64,000 nucleotides of DNA from Rhinolophus ferrumequinum (GCF_004115265.2 NC_046305.1:41760187-41824186), one strand, 5' to 3'. Numbered from the stretch's first letter, positions 1 to 21,585 are shown. Made by a program: numbers and translations. Notes: generated by a model from the letters alone, not told the origin.

Positions 1-312
1 GCCACTCACGATGGCTACCAGCTGCTGACGGCAGCACACAGCAGCCCACGGCAGCTCACGATGGTTGTTGGCCACTCATGCTGGCCGTGGCCGCTCATGG
101 CGGCAAACAGTAGCCCATGGCAGCGCACAGCAACCCACGGGCTTATGCCAACCTCCAGCTGCTCCCGGCAGCCCAGCTCCAGGGAGAGCTGTTGTTCACA
201 ATCTTAGCTGTAGAGGGCGCAGCTCACTGGCCCTGGTGGGAATCCACTCAGCTACCTCGGCGTTAGGAGCACAGTGCTCCAAACACCCCAGCCACCGGGC
301 TGCCCAGAACTT
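1..312 (-). mobile_element. tRNA-derived SINE (Rhin-like), expanded body
   Basis: Minus-strand copy cut by the window edge. The right end, read in reverse, carries the tRNA-like head (ccggtggct at its start), then the common block read here as ctgtagagggcgcagctcactggcc split over 205-230. The body from 1 to about 170 is a run of short units built on cagccgctcac / ggcagcac, so it looks internally amplified. Similar bodies occur at 34111-34562 and 60881-61300. Confidence 0.75.
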
Positions 313-880
313 TTCCCCCCCTTAATCTTTGCTAATTTGATGGGTAAACATGGCATTTCCTTGTCCTCTTTTCAATTTTATTGATTCTTTGTAAGGTGAA
401 TTTTTCCTCCCCCGTGTTTATGAAGACCATGGCTTTTTGAGTTGCCCAGCATTAGGAGCAGTAGGCAGGGATCAGTGGAGGTGAGAATAAGGTTCAGGGT
501 CCAGCCTGGGGAGAGTTGGGAGAGGCAAAGTTTGGGAAGGAATTTGGCTATGGGGGTGGTGAGAACTAGGAGGAGCTGGATAAGCAGCGTTTGTGCAACT
601 GAGTGTGGGGGGGTAAAGGGCTCCCACAAGATGGAGAAATAGGAAAAAGATTAATTGCTGCTAATACACTTAATTATGTTCAGTGAAGTCTTCGGGACTT
701 TCCCTTGTAAGTTCCCTTTAGGTATGATTTTCAGCCACTTGAGAGTGGAGATGCTGGTTGGGCGGTGTATCTGCAGTCCCCACAACAGACCAACTCCACT
801 TCTTTATAGGCTATAAGGTGAATAAACCTCTGGGAATGTTAAAGCCAAGGCCAAAGCAATAATACACAAATATTAATTGG
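313..880. other. intergenic, nothing recognised
   Basis: About 570 bases with short open frames on both strands but no splice context, family motif or repeat I can name. In human this side of AMPD2 faces GNAT2; I looked for its first coding exon on the minus strand and did not see it. Confidence 0.5.
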
Positions 881-1086
881 ATAGTAAAAGGTCAGGCACT
901 GTTGTGAGCAGTTATATTAGCTCATTTATCGAAAAAACCACCACAAAGCAGGGTTTCTTACACTCATTTTATAGATGAAATAGAAATTCAGCTAAGAAAT
1001 AACTTTCCCAAAGTCAGTCAGGAAGTAGGTGGAGGAGTCTGGAATTGAACCCAGGCATTCTGGCTACAGAGCCTAAGCTCTTAATC
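881..1086 (+). repeat. MIR SINE relic
   Basis: Follows the MIR order: gtcaggcactgt, then ctcatttta / tagatgaaat, then ccaaagtcagtcaggaagtagg, then ggaattgaacccaggcattctggc and the tail agagcctaagctcttaa. Strongly diverged, as expected of this ancient family. Confidence 0.75.
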
Positions 1087-1218
1087 AACAAATATAGAAA
1101 TAAATGTGGGAAGGGGAGCCAGAATGCAAGGCACACCCTGCCTATCTATGCCTGCCAGGAGGAAACAGACACCCACAGTGAGAATGCTGGTGTAGGACTT
1201 CTGCGAAAAGTGAATCTT

Positions 1219-1372
1219 GGGGCAATGATAATAGCTACCTTTCATTGGGCACTTATTTTGTGCCAGGCACCGCGCAAAGGTGGTGAACATTTATCCTCAC
1301 AATAACTCCTTTGAGTGAGGTAGTGCGATTACCCCATCCCATTTACTGACGAGCTGACGCACAGAACTTGCA
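1219..1372 (+). repeat. MIR SINE relic abutting the AMPD2 promoter
   Basis: Contains atagctacctttcattgggc, cttattttgtgccaggcac, and atcctcacaataactcc followed by gtgaggtagtgcgattaccc. This is the 5' half of MIR. It ends a few tens of bases before the CpG-rich AMPD2 promoter. Confidence 0.75.
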
Positions 1373-1389
1373 CCGATCCGACGGTGACG

Positions 1390-1911
1390 ACTGCGTAGTG
1401 GCTGCAGACCACGTGGCGCCGGGATGAGGAAAAAATGGCGGGGGCGGGGCCTGGCGGCCCGGGCGGGGCGGGGCCTGGGCCCGCGAAGACGCGCGGCGGC
1501 ACTGGTCAGATTTCGGTGGGGTCGCACCTGTTGCGTGACTACCCCACAGTCCAGCTCCAGGAGGCCGACCCCGAATATCCAGAGAGTGTGGAGAGAAGCC
1601 CAGGCGAGTTCCGGGTCCCGCTGTCCCGGGAGCACGTGGCCTGCTCGCCTCTGGAGTGCGGGAGCTGAGGGGTCTTCCAGGCCAGTGCTGCGGCCAAGGT
1701 CGGCGGGGGCCCGCCTCCTGACATCCGGCAATTTTGAAAGACTGCCTTACTTCCCGCCGCTCCGTGCCGGGGCAGGGGCTCTTAGAGCGACTTGGTGCGG
1801 GTCTGGGCCCCAGCCCTCATCCCCTTCCTCGAGACCCGGGCTTCCCGGCTGTGCAGACCCTGGCGGGCAGCCTCCCCGCTCCCTTTAAGGGCTCGGGCAG
1901 CATGGCCTCAG
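1390..1911 (+). promoter_or_regulatory. AMPD2: AMPD2 upstream CpG-rich promoter region with short first exon
   Basis: Abrupt rise in CpG and GC. Visible motifs are an E-box CACGTG at about 1411, a YY1-like aaaaatggcgg at about 1432-1442, and repeated ggggcggggc GC boxes just after. The region ends with a short coding exon, ATG at 1902 reading M-A-S, followed by a consensus donor gtgagt at 1912. Because CpG islands often work in both directions, a divergent transcript is possible. Transcription starts are not visible from sequence alone. Confidence 0.7.
1902..1911 (+). CDS. AMPD2: AMPD2 alternative first coding exon (short isoform)
   Basis: Ten coding bases (ATG GCC TCA G) directly before a gtgagt donor. 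They end in phase 1, the same phase as the main first exon at 2791-2881, so splicing to 6873 gives an intact protein starting [13 protein letters not shown]. From memory, a human AMPD2 isoform of 798 aa begins MASEARGG, which fits this exon. The predicted bat product is 799 aa. The exon is too short to find by ORF length; support is phase, donor and family knowledge. Confidence 0.7.
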
Positions 1912-2639
1912 GTGAGTGTGTGTGCCTGTGTTGGGGGAAGGGTCTCTGGGATAGAGACGTGCAGTGTCCTGGCTGACGAGGGTAGCGGACTGAGCATAGC
2001 CCGCAGACGTAGCGAAGGCGGCCAGCTCCTCCTGAGCAGGGCCTGGGAGAGCAGAGCCTGAGTGTGGAAAAACAGAGAGGAGGCGGGAGACGCCGGGTCT
2101 CTTTCCCAGACCCTCAGAGAAGCCCCTGCCTCCTGGCCTCTCTGCCTTCCGAGAAGGTAGCTTCTGCTGGACAGTGGAATTTTCCCAAGACAGGCTACTC
2201 CCTACCGGGCTGGGATTCTCCGTTCTACTCCATCCTCCCAGAGCTGCGCTACTCTGGGGCCGGGGTTCAGATAGAGAAGGAAAAAGGGGATTCTGCCCTA
2301 GAGGGACTGGGTGTTCACGGACTGCGCCTGCCCTGGGCCGAACGTATTCTGAGTCTGGGGGAGCTCACGCCGGATCCTTGTTTATTATTATATTTTTCTC
2401 TCACGCTAGCTAGTCCAGCTAGCCTGGACTTTGAGCCCTCGCCCCAGAGTCATGGCAAGGGAGGCGGGTTCCAGGGCTCCAGAGAGAGGGTTAGTGGCGT
2501 GCTGGGTGCTGGCTCTCTACGATCTTGTTCGCACCTCCATCCCTCCCCAGGCCCACGTCACTCCTGGGATGAGGGAGGGGAAGGGAGGATTAAGGGGCGG
2601 GGATGGAGGCCCCTCCTGGAGGTTGCCTAGACAACAGAA

Positions 2640-2790
2640 ATCGTGGCCAGGGCCTCTTCCGCTGGCGGGGCCTCTGCTTCCTGCATCACTCACTCCCGCT
2701 GGGGGCGGGGCGGAGGAAGGGGTTGGATGTGGCAGAGCCAGGCCCAGCTGGTGCGGCTCAGACTCCCCCGCCATCTCCACGACCAGAGCC
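2640..2790 (+). promoter_or_regulatory. AMPD2: GC-box region and 5'UTR before the main AMPD2 start
   Basis: A GC-box cluster (ctgggggcggggcgg near 2699-2713, and gcggggcctc near 2666) lies about 80-130 bases before the ATG at 2791. In human the matching DNA encodes the N-terminal extension of the longest isoform. Here the similar peptide lies in the wrong frame (see findings), so this stretch is best read as 5'UTR or promoter. Confidence 0.5.
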
Positions 2791-12603
<9,813 letters not shown>

Positions 12604-13460
12604 GCCTGGCCCACATGGTGCCCCCACGTCTCAGAACTTGGACCATATTTTGTCCTCGGACCCCTCCCACCCTGTTGTGGTCTCTGCATGTGTACGTTCT
12701 TCTTTGTCCGGCATGTTTCTGACCTGTATCTGTCTCTGTGTCACCCCAGTTAGAGCAGTGCCAGGATCTGCTCCACCTGTCTTGGCTCAGGTGGCCCAAT
12801 GGCCCAGGTTTGAGGGCTGCCCTGCTGGTGGCCCCATCCCAGGATCCTCTGAAGCCTGGTTGTCCACTGGGGCTAGGGATGGTTGTGGAGGGCTGGCCCC
12901 TCTAGCCTTTGGAGTCCTGCCTGGGCAGATCTGAGCTTTGGCCAAGGCTTAAGTTTAGGCCCCCGTCTTGTTTACATGGCTGAGGGATAGTCGGGTGGGG
13001 TCTGAACACATCTGTGAGCACAGGGCTGCTGGGGGCTTCGTGGAGCTCCAGCAGCTCTGCGATGCGTAGAGCTCAGCTGAGAGCTCAGTTGTAGCCCTGC
13101 CGTCCTGGTCTCAGGCCTTGGAGGCGCCAGACCGCCACCTCTGCCACGTCGCTGCCCAGCGGCCGTCTCCGTCCTTCCTCCGGTCCACATACTCCTCTGG
13201 TGTCAGCTTCCTGTGCCTCTGTGGGAGGGGCAGCCACCCTGTGCCATGTCTGGGGCCACTGCAGCTGGAAGGTCCTAGATCTGCCACCAGCCCTAGGGGT
13301 GGTATCCCCGTATGGTCCCCAGAGTTTTGACCAGACTTGGATCCTGGCTGGTCCCCTATGTTGTTTTCCGGACCGAGGCCTTTGCTGTGAAATACAGTGT
13401 TTCATACAATCCCATCTTTCCTAGTGCATGAGAAATAAAGATTATTTAAGTAACAAGGCA
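12604..13460 (+). terminator. AMPD2: AMPD2 3'UTR and poly(A) signal
   Basis: About 830 bases of 3'UTR follow the stop at 12601-12603. A canonical AATAAA lies at 13434-13439 (agaaataaag), with an AT-rich stretch and then a g/t-rich segment after it, so cleavage is expected near 13455. No coding similarity seen in this span. Confidence 0.85.
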
Positions 13461-15180
13461 GGTGGGGTCTCTATTGGGAGAGGGAGAGCTGCGGTGGGGA
13501 TGGCTGAGGTTGGATCCAGGGACATTTTGGATGGAGGGAAAGCAAATTCTGAGGGGAGTGACTGGGCTTGGTGACGTGTGTTTGTGCATGTGGGAACTGA
13601 CAAAGGAAGATGTGGGAGAAAGGAGAGGCCCACGGGGGCACATCTGCCGCCCCCAGGCCGTCGTCATACTTTTCTCCTTCCACTTCCTCCCCCCTTCCAG
13701 CCTCTTGGGACAGCCTGGAACATTAGGGGGTATGTACTTATAAGCAGGCCTAGCCGTGTGGTTCTCAAACCCTGGGGACCTCAAGATCTTCTGGGGAACT
13801 TGTTTAAAATGCCATTTCCAGGTCCTACCCTCAGATTCTGATTCAGTGGCTGGAAGGTATGGCTCAGGAATCTAATATCCCGGCTTTTGTCCCGTGTTTA
13901 ATATACAATTTCTGGAGCACCTCCAAGAAGAAAAGTGGAATGTACCCTGTGCTGTGCAGGGTCCTGGGTTGGCGACAGAGAAGCTTGCTGCTGTGGGAAG
14001 AATGACAGGCTGGCTGCTTCAGAAGCAATTAGCCCTAGAACAGCGTGAGCCTGTGTAATTGAGGGTGTCGTGAGGGAGCAGGAGGCTGGCTTCCTCCTGC
14101 TCTCCTGTCAGCCTGCTCAGCCCCCGCCTGCTGCGTCTGCACCAGCTCACTCCCCCCGCTGCGTGACACTTGCCCAGTGTCCCAGAGCAGAAGCTCTCCT
14201 GAGGCCCTGCGTCCTGCGGCCCACTAGCCAGGCTCGCTCCTGGCCAAGACCCAGGGTCCTTCAGTCTCCCTAAAGACTCTCGCCAGTTGGTTCTATCCAT
14301 TTACATATCACAGAACCGAATGTTAGAGCTGGATGGTGAGCTAGAGATCGTACAACTCTGGCTGATTTCTGGTTGGGGAAGCAGGCTTAGGAGGTGCAAA
14401 CGGCCTGGGGCAGAACCCGGATGGGAAGCCAGGGGGCCTCAGCATCCAGGGATCCCGCCCCCCCACCTCCGGGTCTCGTCTGCCCAAGGAACACTTTTTC
14501 CAGGGTGAAAGGAACGTAATTTTCAAGGAGTTATATACATTTAATAATAAAACTGTGCTGTGTCTTCTCTAGAAGTTTCCTTGAGGGCAAGAACTCCATA
14601 TTTACTCCTTGAATTTGTCATGTACTAGCCTCCTTCATTCCATGCCTTGTACATTCTTCTCAGTGTGCGCTCAGACCTCGCTCTAAGAATACTACCCGTT
14701 TAAAGAGTTCCTTAGCAACCTTCCCACTGTCTTTTTAAACAAATTGCTTCTGGGTTGCTTTTTCCCCCAGAAATTTCTCTTTCATACATTTATTGAGAGA
14801 AAATCATTTTAAAGTGAAGGCCTTCATACTTTTTCCTGTCTGAAAAGAAAGTAAGTTTCATTAGAGAAATTTGGAAGACAGGGAAAAATTGGGAACAAGA
14901 AAAAAAGCCCACTCATCATCTACCAATGGCAACAAATCTTTGCTAATAATCTGCATGGCTGAGATACATATTTTAAAAATATATTTACATATTTCAGTTC
15001 TTTTCTTAAAAGGCATTTTTGCGTTGAGATCATATATGTGTAATTTTGTGGTTTTAAGTATTTTAACAAGTCTTCCCACATTGCATTAAAATACTATATC
15101 AACATAAATTTTAATTACTGTTCACTGCCCCATGGTGCGCCTCACCATAATTTACCATCCCAGCTCTTCTAGGTTAAGAA
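13461..15180. other. intergenic, little recognised
   Basis: Single-copy-looking DNA between AMPD2 and the first MIRb. Apart from the MER5A relic at 13752-13885 I recognise no gene or repeat. Confidence 0.5.
13752..13885 (+). mobile_element. MER5A-type hAT-Charlie MITE relic
   Basis: Shows gtggttctcaaaccctgg at the left end, then cttctggggaacttgtttaa, gattctgattcagtggctgg and ggctcaggaatcta, in MER5A order. The right terminal repeat is missing. Confidence 0.75.
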
Positions 15181-15189
15181 TAACTATGG

Positions 15190-15425
15190 CCTAATGTCAT
15201 GACTGACAGTGTTTGCTCTGGAGCCAGACCACCGCGGTTTGAATATTGGGCTGTGTGACCTTGGGCAAGTTACTTCCCCTCTCGGTGCCTCCAGGTCCTC
15301 ACCCACTTCATGGGGGTGGTAATAGCACTTTCCTCATGGGTTGATTTTGGATTTTCAGTCAATCCAGTCTCTGGATAAAAAACACTAAGTAAGGGCTCAA
15401 TACCTATTAGCTATTACTATCTTTG
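15190..15425 (+). repeat. MIRb SINE relic
   Basis: Contains ctctggagccagaccaccg, gggctgtgtgaccttgggca followed by agttacttcccctctc, and the tail ctcaatacctattagctatt, the MIRb order. Confidence 0.8.
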
Positions 15426-15429
15426 CCTA

Positions 15430-18400
15430 GAAGTCTTTACAGACTATTCCCCTAGTCTAGATGCCCCTGAGTGAAATAACCAGGTCCAAGATAATGAATT
15501 TCTTTTACTGCTTCGTGACACAAATGAATCAAAGTGTGTAAACAGGATGAAGTCCTCTCCTTGCTCTCTACCTTCCACCTCCTGCCTTCGTGTCATGCCC
15601 CTCCTGACCTGTCTGCGACGTTGTGTGACACCTTTGTGAAGGAGTCCGTGCCTCAGCATTTCTGTGGAGAAGGGAGGGGAATGATGGTGGGAGGCAGAGG
15701 GAATTAAAAAAACTGGTTTGTTTTAAAAGGCCCCAAACAGAGGGCAATAAAACAAGCAAACAAGACCACCCACCTGGTTCAGTCCGCCCTGTAGGGTTGG
15801 CTCTGAGTGACGTCTCCACGGGCGGACTGTCTCTTGTCAGTCACGAAACATTGAGGGCTGAGTGGTATGGAGAGCTGGGCCAACCACAGCGCACGCTACC
15901 TTGCCCTGGTTCACCTCCCTGGCGCCCCCTCCTGGGGGAGTTGAGAGGAGCAGAGGGAGAGCTGCGCCCCAGGACCCCAGGCGGGTAGCAGGGCTTGGTT
16001 AGGAGATGACAATGATTCTGAGTTCCAAACCCTGCATCGGCACATTTGCCCCATCAAAGTATTGCCTCGTGTATACATTTATTTACATGAAACTCCAATA
16101 AAGGCTTCAGCATTAAAACACATCGAACCCAACGTTTGGCAAAGCATTTTGTTTTTGAAATGAAAATCAAGTTGCCCAAATTAGGATGCTTGGACAGTTT
16201 GGGGTGGGCGTTCCTGCAGCTGTACCTGCAGGAAGGTGGCTGGCTTGTCTCTAGGTGGGGAGGGTCCAAGCGCCCTGCTTTAGGAGCAAACCCCTTCTAT
16301 CCAGGGGGCTGGGCCAGCTGTCAAAGGCCTGGAAAATGGTGAAGACTCAAAAGAAAAACTTTGGGGCTGCAAAGTATGAGAATGACGACGTCAGAATTGA
16401 TAAGTGTTTAACGAAACGCCTTCCGAAAGCATGTCAACTTTAATATTTGTTAAGTTTGGTATCCACAGAAATGTCATTATATTTGAAAACAATTTGTAAA
16501 TTGGATTTTTGGCAAGCGTTCCAGACTGTGCAAGATGATGGAAGAGAAATTATAGCCAATAGTAAATTAAATGAGTTACTCATCAAATTATTTCAAAAGC
16601 AAATTTATAAAAGTCCTTTTACATTGAAAGCCAAGAAGTGTTATATTTAATGAGGGAGTGTGGGTGCATTTTAACTTTTGTTACAAGGAGGGTGGGGCCT
16701 CCAAGAATCAGACGCAGCAGCAAAGGGCTGTGAGTGGCTCCAGACCAGGCCAGGGGACCAGCTCAGCCTCTGGTCTCGCCTGGTCCCTTTTACTCGCCTG
16801 CCTCCCTAACTAGGCTGGACAGATTCAGAGCACCTCCTCCTGCCACAGGCATCTTCTCTGGATCTGTGCAATGACCATGTGTGGCGGGAGTTTCTGGTTC
16901 TATTATGCAGATAAGAAGCTGACCCAGATGTGAAACCTGAGTGTTCCACTTATTAGCTGGGCAAGTCCCCCTCCTCCCTGACTTCCCAGGTTTGGGGGTG
17001 CTGTGCAAAAGGGAGAGAGTACCAATCCATTCCCAGCCTTTCGTGTAGGGCCAGGATTCAAACTCAAGTCTATTTGACTCCAAATTCCAAGGAGAAGCAC
17101 AGGTGTACATTTCTGGAGGACTGGCAAACCAGAATCTTGAAAGACCTGGAGCAACTGAATTCCAAATCCGAGACGTGGTGCCCTCTAGCCAGGATACCGC
17201 TGAGATGCCAGGCCTGCAGTCTCGTCAAAGGGAAGTGGAGAACCTCAGACAATACCGACAACAGTCAGCCTGTGTAATCACTTCTTTGCGTGGCCTGTCT
17301 TGACCAGAGCCTGCTGTTTTTTTCCTGTTAGGAGGGCAGAGCCACCCTATGTGTAGCAATACCAACCCAGTGAGGGGTAAATCTGAACAACTTTTTAATA
17401 AAGTGGCCTGCACCATACTATCCTCCTCTTCCTTATAGCTTGTCCCCCTGCGCCCACCCACCCTTGGGCTCCTGCCACTTCTCCTAGACTGTCCCCACTG
17501 GTGTCCCCCTCCAACGCCAGTTCTCCACCTTGGTCTCCTCGTTATTTCTGAGACATTGGGGCTGATCAACTGCTGCTCCTTTTTGGAGAAAATGTCTTGC
17601 CTCTTGGTGTGGATGACCCTGCTCTGCTTGGCCCTGTTGCTTCTTTGCTGTGTCCATCTCTTCTCCCGCCCCCACCTCCTTCTCCCCAACCGACCATGGA
17701 TTCCCGATGCTGCTGTGTCCTCACATCTGAGTCAGGAAGGATTTACTGGGAGAGAGACCTGTGCTGGGGGGAGGGGAGGCGAAGGGAAGGGAGGCTCCTT
17801 TGCAGTGCTCATGGAGAGCTTCAGTGCGTAAATATAGTGGCCGACGTCATGCTGGAGACGGTGTTCGAGAGGCTGCCGAGGGAAGGAGGTGACTCTGCAG
17901 GCCAGATCCTCGATCTGCCCGGCGCCCAGAGATGACCAGTGCACAGGAGCTGACTCCCTCTGACCCAGCTCAAAGGAGATGCGTGGTCGACCTGGGAAGC
18001 TCCGTACACACCAACTTACATCGGGGAATCAGAACTCCAGGGAGAGGACTTTTTCAAAAGTCCCCCAGCAGTGGCTTGGTGAGCAATGAATTGGAAGCAG
18101 GGTTTTGAACAGCCGGTGTTGGCCCTGGGCCTCCTTCTCCTCTGTCCCCGTGTGCCCCCGGGCATAGCCCTGTGAGCTCATAGAGTGCCTTTGTGTGTTT
18201 AGAAAAAGACGCCCCTTCCTTGGGTAGACACGGCCTCATGCTGGGGAGCGCAGGTTGGTGGGCAGAGCGCAGGCTGGCTTTCAGTCTCTGGTCACTGACA
18301 AGGGGCTCTTGTCCGTGCATACTCTGCTCGATGTAGGTGGCAGCCTGGCCCTGGGGTCCCTGGGCACCGCAGCTGAAGGGTACAGGTGCAGCCGCTGTAT

Positions 18401-19520
18401 CACCAATGCCACTGGCTCCTGCATCTGGGAGTTCCCAGCAGCGTCCTACATGAGCGTATAAATCAGATGACACTACGGTCACCCCTGCTCCACTCCAATC
18501 CTGTCCTGGAGCTGAACAGGCCCAGTGCCCACAGAGCTGCCTGGGTGCCTCAAAGCTGTTGTGGGGGTGCCTGTGTTCATGTCCAGGGATCCCAGAGACG
18601 GTCGGCCTTGGGCGTGGAGCCCTCCCTGTGAAGCATCCAGGCGTGTGGCTCTCTCCCTCCCTCTCCGCCACACCCTGTCCCTGTGCACCAAACACCTTGC
18701 CCAGCTGCTTGGATGCCTGGGTCATGCGCAGACCCAGGGCTGATATTCACCCGCATGCCAGCTTTGTGTGAGTTGGGGAAAGGTGGGCCCTCTGAGCAGA
18801 CAAGTCCCGATAGCTCATGGGACCGATGACATCTTCGGGTAGAGAAAAGAGTGTCCTTCCCTCTAGGTGGCTGCAGCCCTGCCAGGGCGAGTTCCTTTGT
18901 GTAGGCTGGATTTCTGCTTCCACTTGCCCCTCGACAGGTAGCCCTTTGCAGTTCCCAATTTTTCCATTAGGTGGTGGTACTGAGACCCTTGTGAGGACGG
19001 CTTTGGCTTCTGCTGCAGCTCCTGGCTACCGGCTGGGCTGAGGCCCCCTCTCCAGGCATCCATGCCCATCACCTCAAGCACCCCACCAGCCCACCAGACA
19101 GGCTGGCTCACATATGAATCCCCACAGTGAGAGCTATGGCTTAGGCTAAGCCAGGACTCCCCTAGGAGGAGAGCTGTCGGGGGCCAGCTGATGTGCACAC
19201 CCTTTCTCCTGGGCAAGGCTGGAGACAGGGACATTCTGGCCCTTTGACTGTGCTGCCCTAGACCCCCTTTCCACCCCCATTCTCCAGTTACCACATTCTT
19301 CCTTCAGGTCTGTGGGCCACGTCTTTCACGTTCAGCAGATCCTGATTGAGTGCCGCGGCTGCTCCAGCTCTCCATCTTCACCCCTCTTAGTGTTAGGATG
19401 ACTTCTGCAGGAGTGCATTTCATCTGCTCTGATTGGATTTGCCTAGAACCCTCAGAGCTCTGAGGAAGGTCTAATTGCCCGCCTCTGTTCGGCCACACCC
19501 CAGTCCTAGTTGAGGGGATG
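15430..19520. other. intergenic, no supported gene
   Basis: About 4 kb without a recognisable gene. The AT-rich stretch 16090-16650 and the GC-rich stretch 17500-18800 have open frames but no coding motifs, splice pattern or paralogue. Around 16870-17080 there may be a heavily diverged MIR, not strong enough to list. Confidence 0.45.
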
Positions 19521-19525
19521 AAGCC

Positions 19526-19973
19526 TGTCATGCAGGGCAGCCTGAGGGGTCTCTGGTCCCGCTCCCCACACAAGAACGCAGGACATGGTGAGGCCAAAAA
19601 GGAACACCCACGGAGCCATAGGTAGGGGAGTCATACCACTATAGCCTCGCTGGCGGCTGGGTTGGAGACACAGGAAGCAGGAGCCACACTGTCCGCAACC
19701 CGCCGTCTGCTTCTCTCTGCCAACCAACCTCACTTGCTAACTGCAATCCGTGCTTGCCAGCTCAGCCACCATCTTCTTGCTAGCCCCCATTTTCCGTTAG
19801 CCTAGTCATGGCAGTTATATTAGTGGCCAAAGGCTCACTGGTTACAGCTGACGGCCAACTAGCCACAGCGGATGGCCATCCAATCACAGTTGATGGCCAT
19901 TTACTCCCCGAGTGAGCACCTTTCCACATGAGGCTGAGAGCCTGGAAACTGCACTCCTGGCTCTGTCCCCACA
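19526..19973 (-). mobile_element. solo LTR, family A, copy 1 (retroviral fossil)
   Basis: About 450 bp with TG...CA ends on the minus strand (starts tgtcatgcaggg, ends ctctgtccccaca). It aligns along its length with copies at 20533, 24815 and 59340. No internal retroviral genes beside it, so it is a solo LTR. The 4-5 bp repeat found around other copies suggests an ERV1-like (gamma-type) origin, but that is inference. The middle carries short tandem units built on gatggccatc. Confidence 0.75.
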
Positions 19974-20261
19974 AAGCTCCTTGCTAAGAGCCTTTGCAGA
20001 GGCTTGTGTGGGCTGCGGTAGTCAGGGTGGGGAGGAAGCTCTGGGTCAGGAGCACTTGGGCAAGACCCCAAGGAGGAGGTTCTGCAAGGACCAGAAGAAC
20101 CTGCCTGGAGGAGGAGGAGGGAGGAAGGCACCCTGGGGCTGGGTCGGGGGTGTCGCTCTTCATCTTCTAGTGCAGGGTCAGTGTCCCAAAGGCTACAGGA
20201 GAAGAGGACACTACTGCCCTGGCCCCTGGGCCTGGGCGTCCCTGGGACAGGACGTGAAGCG

Positions 20262-20505
20262 CTTACCTTATGCCAGGCAGTTTTAGGAACTTTACATGTA
20301 TGGTCTCATTCAATCCTCAACTTAGCTCTATGAAGCGGTGCTATTATTATTGCCATTTACAGAGAAGGAAATGGAGGCACAGAGAGGTTAAGTCAGTCAC
20401 CCTCCCAGGGTCACACAGTTAGTAAGTGGTGGATGCCAACCTAGGAGTCTGACTCCAGAGGCAATGCTCTATCCGTTGTGACCCACTACCTCTCCCTTTC
20501 AGTTC
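20262..20505 (+). repeat. MIR SINE relic
   Basis: Contains ttatgccaggcagttttagg, gtctcattcaatcctcaac, ccatttacagagaagg, aggcacagagaggttaagtc and gggtcacacagttagtaagt. It lies between the two inverted family-A LTRs. Confidence 0.9.
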
Positions 20506-20532
20506 TGTGAACGAGGTGGCCAAAGGGTCCAT

Positions 20533-20983
20533 TGTGGGGACAGAGCCAGGAGTGCAGTTTCCAGGCTCTCGGCCTCACGTGGAGAGGTGCTCACTCGGGT
20601 AGTAAATGGCCATCTACTGTGATTGGATGGCCATCAGCTGTGGCTAGCTGGCCGTCAGCTGTAACCAGTGAGCCTTTGGCCACTAATGTAACTGTAGAGC
20701 CTACGCTAACAGCAAATGGGGGCTAGCAAGAAGACGGTGGCTGGCAAGCACGGATTGCAGTTAGCATGGTGGAGTGTGGGTGGCGGATTGCAGAGAAGTG
20801 GACGGCAGGTTGCCGTATAGTGTGGCTCCTGCTTCCTGTATCTCCAACCCAGCCTCCAGCAAGAATATACTGGTATGACTCCCCTATCTATGGCTCCGTG
20901 GGTGTTCCTTTTTGGCCTTACCTTGTCCTGCTTTCTTATGTGGGGAGCGGGACTAGAGATCCCACCTGACACCCTGCCTGACA
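20533..20983 (+). mobile_element. solo LTR, family A, copy 2 (retroviral fossil)
   Basis: 451 bp, TG at 20533 (tgtggggacagagcc) to CA at 20983 (gcctgaca). A four-base CCAT repeat flanks it at 20529-20532 and 20984-20987, showing a complete solo LTR with its original target duplication. It lies in opposite orientation to the copy 560 bp upstream. Confidence 0.85.
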
Positions 20984-21158
20984 CCATCATGGCCAGGCAG
21001 GGTGGGGACTGGCCCTTCAGATTGTGAGGGAAGGCTGGCTATGTCCTGGTCTCACCAGCTCCTCTTCTCTGTGGATTTCCACATATGGGGCATTCTGATT
21101 GTGGTTGCAGTTCTGGGACCTGGTTAACAATCCCTGCGCTCAAAAGTATCCCCTGAGG

Positions 21159-21575
21159 AGCCGGCCCGGTGGCTCAGGCGGTTAGAGCTCCTTGCTCCTA
21201 ACTCTGAAGGCTGCCGGTTCGATTCCCACATGGGCCAGTGAGCTCTCAACCACAAGGTTGCCAGTTCGATTCCTCGAGTCCAGCAAGGGATGGTGGGCTC
21301 CACCCCCTGTAACTAAGATTGAACACGGCACCTTGAGCTGAGCTGCCGATGAGCTCCTGGATGACTCAGTTGGTTGGAGCGTGTCCTATCAACCACAAGG
21401 TTGCCACAAGGGATGGTGGGCTGCGCCCCCTGCAACTAGCAACAGCAACTGGACCTGGAGCTGAGCTGCTCCCTCCACAACTAAGACTGAAAGGACAACA
21501 ACTTGACTTGGAAAAAAGTCCTGGAAGTACACACTGTTCCCCAATAAAGTCCTGTTCCCCTTAAAAAAAAAATTG
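21159..21575 (+). mobile_element. Rhin-type tRNA-derived SINE, full length
   Basis: Head gccggcccggtggctcagg with a B-box-like ggttcgattcc, body with caagggatggtgggct, tail aagtcctggaagtacacac then ccaataaagtcc and poly(A). The target duplication tcccctgagg is perfect at 21149-21158 and 21576-21585. This is the best-preserved copy in the window and the main clue for a rhinolophoid bat. Confidence 0.93.
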
Positions 21576-21585
21576 TCCCCTGAGG

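Noticed and set aside
19526-20983. Pair of LTRs as the two ends of one provirus
   Set aside because: They point in opposite directions, only a MIR lies between, and one copy has its own target duplication.
21159-21260. tRNA gene (A and B box-like sequences)
   Set aside because: The sequence is the head of a SINE with a long body, poly(A) tail and target duplication. The same applies to the other tRNA-like heads in the window.
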